This document shows positions 9,574 to 18,600 of a DNA stretch of 64,000 nucleotides, in pieces. A program made the position numbers and the translations under genes. This DNA comes from Zobellella maritima (GTDB lineage Bacteria; Pseudomonadota; Gammaproteobacteria; Enterobacterales; Aeromonadaceae). The DNA lies in NCBI RefSeq assembly GCF_003075035.1, contig NZ_QCZE01000007.1:1-64000 (forward strand), written 5' to 3'. The stretch's first letter is position 1. Every line of letters begins with the position of its first letter. The notes beneath the pieces are model-generated. The model was not told the DNA's origin, ran no database searches, and saw only the letters and a list, made by a program, of their open reading frames with translations.

Positions 9574-9639
9574 GCCCCCGCAGCGCAGCAAGGTCACTCA
9601 AACAGCAGTGGCCAACGCCAGCGAACACTATTGCAGCAA

Positions 9640-9665
9640 GGTCACGGCAAGCCGTGGCCTTTTTT
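9640..9665 (+). terminator. Rho-independent terminator of metNIQ
   Basis: Stem GGTCACGGC (9640-9648), two-base loop, GCCGTGGCC (9651-9659) with one G-T pair, then six T. A partly matching unit (GCAGCAAGGTCAC at 9585-9597 and 9633-9645, each followed by a GTGGCC arm) precedes it, as if the terminator hairpin had been duplicated. Confidence 0.9.
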
Positions 9666-9712
9666 GTTTCTACTGCCATAATTACCGTTTAATCTGCCAG
9701 CCAGGAAATTCT

Positions 9713-10210
9713 ATGGAAAAGTGGTATCTGGCCCATTGCCGGCCCCGGGAAGAAGAAAGGGCACAGCAACATCTGAGCAATCAGGATATTGAAGCCTACT
9801 ACCCTCATGTGGAAGTCGAAAAACTGGTACGAGGAAAGCGGGTAAAGCGGATAGAAGCCCTGTTCCCCGGCTATATTTTTCTCCGTGCCGATCTGGGCGT
9901 CACCAGCGCCGCCACCATCCGTTCGACCCGTGGGATTCGCAGCCTGGTGCGATTCGGTGCCTACCCCTGCGAGGTGCCCGGCCAGCTGGTATATGAACTG
10001 ATGGCCCGGGCCGACAGTGACGAGCTGCGGGGACTGATGTCCGACCTGCCAAAAACAGGCGACAAGGTGGTGATAAACCAGGGGCCCTTTACCGGCCTTG
10101 AGGCCATCTACCAGGAACCCGACGGCGAACAGCGCGCCATCCTCTTGCTGACTCTGTTACACAAGGAAACCAAGGCCAGCATTGCCAATACCGACTACCA
10201 GGCACTGTAG
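9713..10210 (+). CDS. rfaH: Transcription/translation elongation factor RfaH
   Basis: NusG paralogue that is recruited at ops elements and lets RNA polymerase read through long surface-structure operons (LPS, capsule, pili). The 165-residue protein begins MEKWYLAHCRP, shows the RfaH pattern VRGKRVKRIEALFPGYIF, the NGN domain to about residue 100, and a C-terminal KOW domain (GDKVVINQGPFTGLEAI). The ATG at 9713 follows AGGAAA; an upstream in-frame ATG would start before the metQ terminator and is rejected. Its 3' end overlaps the convergent gene by 16 bases. I saw no ops site in the window. Confidence 0.95.
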   Translation: MEKWYLAHCRPREEERAQQHLSNQDIEAYYPHVEVEKLVRGKRVKRIEALFPGYIFLRADLGVTSAATIRSTRGIRSLVRFGAYPCEVPGQLVYELMARADSDELRGLMSDLPKTGDKVVINQGPFTGLEAIYQEPDGEQRAILLLTLLHKETKASIANTDYQAL

Positions 10211-11340
10211 TCCGCCTGTTCCAGTGCCATCACACTGTGATGGCGCAGGGGCTGGTAATTCAGCAAGCCGAGGTCCGGCCGCCGCGGCCAGAACCAGCCA
10301 CCGGAGAGGTTCAGGGGCAATTCGATCCCCAGCTTGACCCGAGACTCATATTGCCGTTGGTTGTTACCCCTAAAGTCGGTCTGAATCCGGAACAGTTGCC
10401 AGGGGGAATAGCTCAACGACCACTGATGCGCCGCACTCGCCTGGTCATTGTCGCCACTGCCTTGCAGGCTGAGGCGGTTGCCCTGCCATCGGTAGCGACT
10501 GACCGCCACTGTCACCCCTGGTACAAACGGCATCCGCCCTTCCCCAAACCAGAGTACCCCGGACGCCGGCCTCTCCCACCCGTCCGGGCCATAGCGCCAG
10601 CCGGAAAGGCGCCGGTAACGGCTGATCCCCATACGCCAGTCCGGATGACCCACTGTCAGGGTGAGGCCTGCCCGTCGGTGTGCATGGTCATCCTGATAGT
10701 CCAGCACAGGGGCAAGCTGGGCATGCCAGCTCCCGAACAACGGCTGCCGGTAATTCAGCCCCAGCTGATAGGTCAGCCGCTGTAGCCGGTAATCCACCCC
10801 CAGCTCACCTTTCCAACGGCGTGACAACGGCAGTGCCATCCTGCTGTTAAAACGGAGCTCTTTATCGAACAAGGGCAACTGGTAATCCCAGCCCAAAAAT
10901 TCGGGCGAGACCCATGGCAGGGTCGACAACTGACGGCTACCGAACAGCAGGGTTTCATCGGTCAGACTGCTGGTCTGGCGCTCCACGAACATGTCCAGCC
11001 GATCTTCGGCGGCGGCTTTCATGGCCCCGGCCAGGGTCAGCACCATTTTTTTGTTTGTCGGCTCCTCGGAAATGGAGAGGGAGTCAAGGGCAGGAAAAAG
11101 AGCGGGGGATGCCACCACCCGGCCCGGGTCCGGAACCCGGATCCAGTCTCCCGGATGCAGTTCAGGCGATTTTCGTTCCGCATTATAACCATCACGCAGC
11201 TGCCGTTCGGTCAGCCTGTAACGCTCGGCCAGCAGGGGCCAGTCATCACCCTCAACCACCTGATACATCACCACCGGGGGCTCGCTCGAACAGAGCGGTT
11301 GGCTCGCCAACAGCGACAATGCAAAGAGGATACATCGCAT
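10195..11340 (-). CDS. LysM plus inverse-autotransporter-like beta-barrel outer-membrane protein, no passenger
   Basis: 381 residues from the ATG at 11340 (AGGAC upstream). Residues 1-19 look like a signal peptide. Residues about 26-71 form a LysM-type peptidoglycan-binding module (YQVVEGDDW ... GDWIRVP). The rest, about 130-365, alternates polar and aromatic/hydrophobic residues in short strands (GELGVDYRLQRLTYQLGLNY, GVTVAVSRYRW) like the 12-stranded barrel of intimin/invasin-type proteins. It stops right after the barrel, so no surface passenger exists, as in the short YchO-like proteins. It follows dgt by 51 bases on the same strand. Family assignment rests on architecture rather than on a clear signature; role unknown. 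Confidence 0.7.
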   Translation of the reverse strand: MRCILFALSLLASQPLCSSEPPVVMYQVVEGDDWPLLAERYRLTERQLRDGYNAERKSPELHPGDWIRVPDPGRVVASPALFPALDSLSISEEPTNKKMVLTLAGAMKAAAEDRLDMFVERQTSSLTDETLLFGSRQLSTLPWVSPEFLGWDYQLPLFDKELRFNSRMALPLSRRWKGELGVDYRLQRLTYQLGLNYRQPLFGSWHAQLAPVLDYQDDHAHRRAGLTLTVGHPDWRMGISRYRRLSGWRYGPDGWERPASGVLWFGEGRMPFVPGVTVAVSRYRWQGNRLSLQGSGDNDQASAAHQWSLSYSPWQLFRIQTDFRGNNQRQYESRVKLGIELPLNLSGGWFWPRRPDLGLLNYQPLRHHSVMALEQADYSAW

Positions 11341-11391
11341 GTGCTTGTGTCCTAGAATGGGCTTCACCCGATCAGGCTGCTGCGGCACCCG

Positions 11392-12750
11392 CTATCCCTG
11401 CAAGCCACACAGCAGCCGATATTCTTCCAAAACATAAGTGTCGGTCATGCCGCTAACGAAATCCAGCAACAGCCTGACCCGAAAATACCACTCTCGCTCC
11501 TGCTCATTAGCGAAGCCCGCCGCCTGCCCGGCATCCCGCCGGTAGGCGGCCAGATGGCGGGGGGGCAACCTGTGGTAGAGCCGTCGGAATACCAGCCCCT
11601 TGGCATCCTGACGCCGCTCCAGACTGATAAATTCGTCAGCCGACAGTGCCAACAGGGGCGCAAAGGCATTCAGCACCCCCTTCAGTGCCGCAAACCCGGC
11701 CAGCTCCAGGGCTTCGACCTCCCGCCGGTTGAATACCCGCCGATGGGCAAAGTCCTTCAACCAGTGCAGTGCTTCAGCTGCCGGCTGCTCGACGGCCAGC
11801 AGCGGTTGGTCATGTATGCCCTGCAGGATCGCCCGATGATGCAGCAGATACTGTTCACTCACCAGGGGCAACAAATCGCGGTTGATAGCATGGCGGAAAC
11901 GACTGAAGAAGCCAGGCTCACCCACCCTCGCCTGCTGCCATTGACGCATCAGGTAGGCATTGCCCTCCCTGTTGAGAGCCAGTTCCAGCTCGGCCAGGCT
12001 GAGCACCCCACGGTCCACTGCATCCTCCAGATCGGCGATACCATAGGCCATATCGTCGGCGGCTTCCATCAGATAGGTCAGGGGGAAGCGCCCTCCGGCC
12101 GTGGATGGAAATAACTGGTGCAGTCTGTGGACCAGTGGCTGTTCACTGAAAAAATGCCCGGGCTTCTGCTGCCAGGGGCCTCCCATCCTGGGCTGATAGG
12201 CCCCACGTACGTATTTTTGCAATGCGGCCAGCTGGCTCAGTGTGAGATTGAGTCCCTGCAGGCTGTGCAACAGGCGCAGGCTCTGGGCATTGCCCTCGAA
12301 ATGACATAGATCGGCCAGCAAGGCCGGCCACTGCGGCGAGGCAGATCCCACCGCCTGTTGAAACAAGGAAGGCAGTTGGCTACCCAGCCAGTCGATGATC
12401 ACCGACTCGCCGAAATGACCGAACGGCGGATTACCCACATCATGCAGCAGACAAGCCATTTCCACCAGGCTGATAAAAGCCTCCCGGTCGACCTCGTCGG
12501 ATAATTCCGGCAATACCTGCCGGGCCAGCTGCCGGCCGGTTTCTTTCACCTCCAGGGAGTGGGTCAGCCGGCTGCGTACCGAGGCCTTGACATCCAGGGG
12601 AAAGACCTGGGTTTTTTGCTGCAGGCGCCGTACCGGCGAACACTGTACTATACGGCTGCGATCCTCCTCGATGGCCGCCAGCGCCGCACAGGCCGCACCA
12701 TCCTCGCCATGGAAACGTTCGGCCAGGATCAGACTGTGATATGGATTCAT
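11392..12750 (-). CDS. dgt: Deoxyguanosinetriphosphate triphosphohydrolase
   Basis: HD-domain enzyme that cleaves dGTP to deoxyguanosine and triphosphate, affecting dNTP pools. 452 residues from the ATG at 12750, which overlaps the arcB stop as ATGA. The metal-binding HD set is visible: RLTHSLEV (His64), LLHDVGNPPFGHFGE (His103-Asp104, His112). The opening RRLQQKTQVFPL block is diagnostic of Dgt. A second in-frame ATG six codons upstream (12768) lies within arcB. It is translationally coupled to arcB, an unusual link between redox sensing and nucleotide turnover that may be only positional. Confidence 0.93.
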   Translation of the reverse strand: MNPYHSLILAERFHGEDGAACAALAAIEEDRSRIVQCSPVRRLQQKTQVFPLDVKASVRSRLTHSLEVKETGRQLARQVLPELSDEVDREAFISLVEMACLLHDVGNPPFGHFGESVIIDWLGSQLPSLFQQAVGSASPQWPALLADLCHFEGNAQSLRLLHSLQGLNLTLSQLAALQKYVRGAYQPRMGGPWQQKPGHFFSEQPLVHRLHQLFPSTAGGRFPLTYLMEAADDMAYGIADLEDAVDRGVLSLAELELALNREGNAYLMRQWQQARVGEPGFFSRFRHAINRDLLPLVSEQYLLHHRAILQGIHDQPLLAVEQPAAEALHWLKDFAHRRVFNRREVEALELAGFAALKGVLNAFAPLLALSADEFISLERRQDAKGLVFRRLYHRLPPRHLAAYRRDAGQAAGFANEQEREWYFRVRLLLDFVSGMTDTYVLEEYRLLCGLQG

Positions 12751-15059
12751 TCTTTCGTCTCCAGCCATCGCCGCAACGCCAGCAAATCAGGCTTTAGGTG
12801 AGCCTTCATGTCCTGAATCCAGCCCTCGACCTGCTCCCACCAGGCCGGCAGTTCCGGACTCTGAATCTGCTGTGCCAGCTGTTGTATCCGCCTCAGGCCG
12901 ATGGAGCCCGCCGCACCTTTAATCTTATGGGCTTCATCGACGATGCCGGCCTGATCCCGTTCGGCCATGCAGGCATCCAGCCTGTCCAGGTAATCGCCCG
13001 ACATCTGCTCAAACAGGGTCACGCTGGACAACAACACGCCGGCCCCCACGGTATCGGCATAATCATTGAGGAAGGCCAGATCCAGAACCTCGCCGTCGTC
13101 CGCCTCGATGACAACGGGAGCCAGCTGCTGTCTTTGGCCAAAAAAACGTGCCAGGCAGGCCTTCAGAGCCTTGGAAGAAAGGGGCTTGCTGATCGCATCA
13201 TCCATGCCCTTGGCCAGGTACTCGCCCTTATCGCTGATCACATTGGCGGTCAGCGCCACTACCGGCGGCAGGGCCTCGCTCGCTTCACTCCTGAGGCGGG
13301 CCGCTATGTCAAAGCCGGTCATGTCCGGTAACTGAATATCGAGGAAAATCAGGTCAAAACGCTGCCCCGCCAGCAAGGTAAAGGCTTCGGCGCCATCCCG
13401 GGCCACGGTCACCCTATGGCCCAACTTCTCCAGCAGGGCGCAGGCGACAGTAATATTCAATTCCACATCCTCCACCAGTAGGACCGAGAGCGAAGGAATT
13501 CCGGCCAGGCAAGGATCGTCCACCGGCGCCTTAGCCAGTGGCACACTGATAGTCACGCTGAAACAGGAGCCCTCATCCGGCTCACTATCCAGCTCTATGG
13601 TGCCATGCATGGCCTCGACCAACTGCTGGGAGACAGCCAGGCCAATGCCGGTTCCGGTTGCATGCTTCTTGCCCTCCACCTGAAAATACAGGCCAAAGAT
13701 CTTCTGCTGCAACTCAACGGGAATCCCGATGCCGGTATCCTCGATATCGAAACGCAGGGTGACTTCTCCCGGCTCCAGTTCGTCGGCCATGCAGCGGATA
13801 GTCACCCCGCCTTCATCGGTGAATTTCACCGCATTGCCGACCAGGTTCCACAACACCTGACGCAATCGGGTACCGTCCGCCAGTATCCACTCGGGCATAT
13901 CACCATCCCGATCAAAATGTAAATACAGGCCTTTTTGTTCAGCCTGCAGGCGGGCCAGGCTTTCCAGGTCATCGAGGAAGCCGGGGAAATCCATGGGCTC
14001 GGGCGCCAGTTCCAGCCGGCTGCGATCCAGCTTATCCATATCAATAATATCGTTGAAGATATTGCCCAGGGTGACGGCGCTGAAGTGGATGGTCTTGAGA
14101 TGTTGTCTCTGCTCCTGGGTGAGCTTGGAGCCCAGCAGGATTCGACTCAGGCCGACGATGCCGTTGAGTGGGGTACGCAACTCGTGGCTGATGGTGGAAA
14201 TGAAGGTGGTCTTATCCCGGCTGGCTTTTTCCAGCTCTTCCTGGTACTGCTTACGCTCGGTAATATCCCGGCCAAACCCCAGCAACCCCAGCCGGTTACC
14301 GCTGCGGTCAAAAAAAGGTACCTTGCGCAATTCAAAACAGGCGGGACGACCGTCCGGGTACACCAGCCATTGCTCATAGGTTTGACTCTCGTTGCGGGCA
14401 AAGATTAGCTTATCGGTTTCCACCACCTTCTTGGCGACGTCCTCCGGATATACATCATAGGGGGTAAGACCGATTAGCTCCCGCTCTTCCCGCCCCAGTA
14501 GATTCTCCATGGCCCGGTTGCAACCGGAAAACTCCTCCTGTTCATTGCGGTAGTAAACCAGATCCGGCGAGGTGTCGATAAAGGAACGCAGCAATGCCGA
14601 ACGTTCCTGCAGCTCAACCTGAGCCCTTTCCCTTTGATACACCTCATTCTCCATGTCCTCAATGGCCTGTTGCCGGGCGGCTTCGGCCTTGTTGGTTTCC
14701 TCAATCTGACGGTTGAGCAACAGGATCTTTTCCTGCAGTTCATTGTTCAGGTCCAGATCCCGTTCCCGCATCTGCTGCAGCCGCTGAACCAGGCGGCTGA
14801 GACGCTGCCGGGAGTCTTCCAGCTGGTCCACCACCACCGACAGGAAGTAGACGGCCCAGGGGGTCACCAGGAGTCCAAAGAAAATGGAGCGGACCAGGTC
14901 CACACTCTCGACAGCGCCTTTAAGAAACAGGGTGACAGCAACCTGGATAAAGACCGCCAGTAATATGATGCAGGCAGCCAGCAATATGCTGAAGCGTACA
15001 AGGCCGAGCTTGGTCATTAAATCAACATAATATTGGGCCCAGGTTTTAATGGGTTTCAT
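12747..15059 (-). CDS. arcB: Aerobic respiration control sensor kinase ArcB
   Basis: Tripartite hybrid kinase that senses quinone redox state and phosphorylates ArcA. 770 residues from the ATG at 15059. Two membrane spans (about 20-50 and 56-78) are followed by a coiled coil (to about 155), a PAS domain, a DHp domain with His292 in FISTISHELRTPLNG, a HATPase domain (NAVKFTDEGG, DTGIGIP, GTGIGLA), a receiver with Asp573 in FLDIQLPDM, and an HPt domain with His710 (DEAHKIKGAAGS). Cys180 and Cys241, the redox-active cysteines of the E. coli protein, are at the same positions. The cognate arcA is not in this window. dgt is coupled downstream. Confidence 0.96.
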   Translation of the reverse strand: MKPIKTWAQYYVDLMTKLGLVRFSILLAACIILLAVFIQVAVTLFLKGAVESVDLVRSIFFGLLVTPWAVYFLSVVVDQLEDSRQRLSRLVQRLQQMRERDLDLNNELQEKILLLNRQIEETNKAEAARQQAIEDMENEVYQRERAQVELQERSALLRSFIDTSPDLVYYRNEQEEFSGCNRAMENLLGREERELIGLTPYDVYPEDVAKKVVETDKLIFARNESQTYEQWLVYPDGRPACFELRKVPFFDRSGNRLGLLGFGRDITERKQYQEELEKASRDKTTFISTISHELRTPLNGIVGLSRILLGSKLTQEQRQHLKTIHFSAVTLGNIFNDIIDMDKLDRSRLELAPEPMDFPGFLDDLESLARLQAEQKGLYLHFDRDGDMPEWILADGTRLRQVLWNLVGNAVKFTDEGGVTIRCMADELEPGEVTLRFDIEDTGIGIPVELQQKIFGLYFQVEGKKHATGTGIGLAVSQQLVEAMHGTIELDSEPDEGSCFSVTISVPLAKAPVDDPCLAGIPSLSVLLVEDVELNITVACALLEKLGHRVTVARDGAEAFTLLAGQRFDLIFLDIQLPDMTGFDIAARLRSEASEALPPVVALTANVISDKGEYLAKGMDDAISKPLSSKALKACLARFFGQRQQLAPVVIEADDGEVLDLAFLNDYADTVGAGVLLSSVTLFEQMSGDYLDRLDACMAERDQAGIVDEAHKIKGAAGSIGLRRIQQLAQQIQSPELPAWWEQVEGWIQDMKAHLKPDLLALRRWLETKE

Positions 15060-15290
15060 CGAGCAATCCTGTCTTAAAGGGCATGAGGGCAGCATACCGG
15101 CTCCACTCCGGGCTGTCATGCTGATGACGCAGGCAAGGTCGAGAATGGCAGCATGAAATACCGGCTTGACAGCAATAAGTGTAACTTTGTATCAGCGTAT
15201 AGAGCCGCACTCAAAAAAGGCTAGAAAAGAGAAGATATGCAGTTATAATGCATTTGTAATCATATGATGGCTAGGGTCCTTTCCTCGCGA
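15060..15290. other. Divergent spacer between arcB and gltB, arcB-proximal part
   Basis: No gene is seen. A TATAAT occurs at 15244-15249 on the plus strand but without a good -35. The arcB promoter must lie here on the minus strand; I could not place it. Confidence 0.4.
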
Positions 15291-15309
15291 TTGCACCAAA
15301 GGGGTGCAA
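15291..15309 (+). promoter_or_regulatory. NtrC-type binding palindrome upstream of gltB
   Basis: TTGCACC (15291-15297), five bases, GGTGCAA (15303-15309): a perfect palindrome that fits the NtrC consensus TGCACC-N5-GGTGCA. It lies about 350 bases upstream of the gltB start. Glutamate synthase is a nitrogen-assimilation enzyme, so nitrogen control makes sense. A second palindrome, GTTGTAA-CT-TTACAAC (15358-15373), lies 48 bases further on. No sigma-54 promoter was found downstream, so the site may act on a sigma-70 promoter or as a repressor. Binding is inferred. Confidence 0.6.
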
Positions 15310-15536
15310 CCGCAATGCGAAAAAGTGGGAGATGACTCTAAACCTCATGCATAAAATGTTGTAACTTTACAACAATAAACCGCCAAATTTACGATCTGCT
15401 AAATTTTCATAAAAATTAAAATAATTGACCAAATAAAAACCAAAAAGTAAGATTTATAACCAAACGAAACGGTTTTTCATTGAAATATTCTACTCCTGAC
15501 GTTAAAAAACAGACCATCACACATTAGTTTCTTTAA

Positions 15537-15565
15537 TTGACGTCACAAAAAAATCTCTATATTTT
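15537..15565 (+). promoter_or_regulatory. Candidate gltBD promoter
   Basis: TTGACG (15537-15542) with TATTTT at 15560-15565 (17-base spacer) or TATATT at 15558-15563 (15-base spacer), at the end of a very AT-rich stretch (15380-15560) that could host bending or activating proteins such as IHF or Lrp. The leader would be about 90 bases. Confidence 0.55.
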
Positions 15566-15661
15566 GGTAAATTAGCCACCAGTGGCAACGGACGCTTCAG
15601 AGCATATCGTGCTGACAAAAGTAGTCGCTCAGTCTCAAGGCTAGAGCAATGGAGGAATGCA

Positions 15662-18600
15662 ATGTCTCTTTATGACCCAAAGCTGGAGAAGGATAACTGT
15701 GGATTCGGTCTAATCGCCCACACAGAAGGCGAAACCAGTCACAAGCTTGTCCGACTCGCGATTTCGGCGTTGGATCGCATGCAGCACAGAGGCGGGATTG
15801 CCGCCGATGGCAAGACCGGTGACGGTTGCGGCTTGTTGATGCAAAAGCCAGATAGTTTTTTTCGCGCCGTCGCGGAAGATAAAGGATGGAACCTTGGCCG
15901 CCAGTATGCCGTGGGCATGTTGTTCCTGAATCCGGACCCAATTATTGCCGAACAGATCCGCCAGATCACCAATGAAGAGCTGGAGAAAGAAACCCTGAGC
16001 CTGGTCGGCTGGCGGGAAGTACCGGTCAATCCCAATGTGCTGGGTGAAATCGCCAAGGCCTCTCTGCCGCGTATCGAGCAGGTGTTCGTCAATGCCCCGA
16101 CCGGCTGGTCGAGCAATGATCTGGAGCGCCGTCTCTATATAGTACGCCGCCGTATCGAAAAGCGGGTCAACGATGAATACTTCTATGTGGTCAGCCTGTC
16201 CAACCTGGTGATGACCTACAAGGGCCTGTGTATGCCCGCCGACCTGCCCAGATTCTATCTGGATCTGGCGGATATCCGCATGCAATCGGCCATCTGTGTG
16301 TTCCACCAACGCTTCTCGACCAACACCCAGCCACGCTGGCCCTTGGCGCAGCCGTTCCGCTTCCTGGCCCATAATGGTGAAATCAACACCATCGGCGGTA
16401 ACCGCCAGTGGGCCCAGGCACGCTCCTACAAGTTTGTGTCCCCCCTGCTGCCGGATCTGAAAGAAGCGGCGCCCTATGTCAACACTCAGGGCTCCGACTC
16501 CTCCAGCCTGGATAACATGCTGGAGCTGTTCCTGGCCGGCGGTATGGACCTGTTCCGCGCCATGCGCCTGCTGATCCCGCCTGCCTGGCAGAAAAATCCG
16601 TCGATGGACGAAGATCTGCGCGCCTTCTACGACTTCAACTCCATGCATATGGAGCCTTGGGACGGCCCCGCCGGCATCGTCATGTCCGACGGCCGTTTCG
16701 CCGCCTGTGCCCTGGATCGTAATGGCCTGCGTCCGGCCCGCTTCGTGCGCACCAAGGACGGCTTTATTACCCTGGCCTCGGAAATCGGCATCTGGGATTA
16801 CACGCCCGACGAAGTACTGGAAAAAGGCCGGGTCGGTCCGGGTGAACTGTTTGTTGTCGATACCACATCCGGAAAGACCTGGACCAGCTTCGAGATCGAC
16901 GACGATCTCAAGACTCGGCATCCCTATAAAGAGTGGATGACCAAGCACAAACGCCGCCTGACCCGCTTCGAAGATCTGCCCGACGACGAAGCCGGCCAGG
17001 TGGATCTGGATGACGTCACCCTGCGTACCTATCAGAAGCTGTTCGGCTATTCGATGGAAGAGCTGGATCAGGTAATCCGGGTAATGGGTGAAAACGGCCA
17101 GGAAGCGGTCGGCTCCATGGGTGACGATGCCCCCATGGCCGTGCTCTCCAGCCGAGCCCGCTCCGTCTATGACTATTTCCGGCAGATGTTTGCCCAGGTG
17201 ACCAACCCGCCCATCGATCCGCTGCGGGAAAATCACGTCATGTCGCTGGCCACCATGATCGGTCGCGAGCAGAACGTATTCAACGAGACCCATGGCCACG
17301 CCCATCGGGTGCAGTTCGACTCTCCCATACTGCTGTACTCCGATTTCCATCAGCTGCTGGGACTGGAACAGACTCATTACAAACACAGCGTACTCGATCT
17401 GAACTATGCGGCCGAAGAAGGGCTGGAAGCTGCCATTCGTCGCCTGTGTAATGAAGCCGTCGCCGCAGTGCGTGACGGTACCGTACTGCTGGTCCTGTCC
17501 GATCGCCACATCGCCAAGGATAAACTGCCTATTCCCGCAGCCATGGCGGTAGGTGCCGTACAACGTACCCTGGTGGACAACGATTTACGTTGTGATTCCA
17601 ACATTATCGTCGAAACCGCCAGTACCCGGGATCCGCATCAGTTTGCCGTGCTGCTCGGTTTTGGCGCTACTGCCATCTACCCCTATCTGGCCTACGAAAC
17701 CCTGGGCCGCATGGTCGCCGATGGCGTGCTCAAAATGCCGCTGCGCGAGGCATTGCTGAATTTCCGTAACAGCATCAACAAGGGCCTGTACAAGGTGATG
17801 TCCAAGATGGGCATCAGCACCGTCGCCTCCTACCGTTGTTCTCAGCTGTTCGAAGCCATCGGCCTGCATCAGGATGTGGTCGAGCTGTGTTTCAATGGCG
17901 TTTCCAGCCGGGTGCAGGGTGCCAGCTTCGAAGATTTCCAACAGGACCTGTTCAACCTGAGCCGCGTCGCCTGGATTGCCCGCAAATCTCTCAACCAGGG
18001 TGGCCTGCTCAAGTATGTGCATGACGGTGAATACCACAGCTATAACCCGGATGTGGTCAACAGCCTGCAACAGGCGGTGCGCTCCGGCAGCTACGAGGAT
18101 TACCAGACTTACGCCAAGCTGGTGAACGAGCGTCCTGTGGCCATGCTGCGCGACTTGCTGCAGGTAAAAACCGGTGGCCAGGCCAACCTGCCGCTTGATC
18201 AGGTCGAGCCGGCATCGGCCCTGTTCCCCCGCTTCGATAGCGCCGCCATGTCCATCGGCGCCCTCGGTCCGGAAGCACACGAATCCCTGGCGATTGCCAT
18301 GAACCGCCTCGGCGGTCAGAGCAACTCGGGTGAGGGTGGCGAGGATCCCCGCCGCTTCAACAGCCTGAGAAACTCCAAAATCAAGCAGGTCGCCTCCGGT
18401 CGCTTCGGCGTCACCCCCCATTATCTGATGAATGCTGAAGTCATTCAGATCAAGGTGGCCCAGGGCGCCAAACCGGGTGAGGGCGGCCAGTTGCCCGGCC
18501 ACAAGGTGACCGCGGAAATCGCCAAGCTGCGTTATGCCGTGCCCGGCGTGACCCTGATTTCACCGCCGCCGCACCATGATATTTACTCCATCGAGGATCT

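Noticed and set aside
15310-15661. A sigma-54 promoter downstream of the NtrC-type site
   Set aside because: I looked for GG and GC elements at 12-base phasing (TGGCAC-N5-TTGC). TGGCAACGGACGC (from about 15582) and TTGGTAAATTAGCC have the wrong spacing.
15710-18502. Long minus-strand open frames opposite gltB
   Set aside because: Antisense shadows of the gltB reading frame with His/Gln-rich composition.
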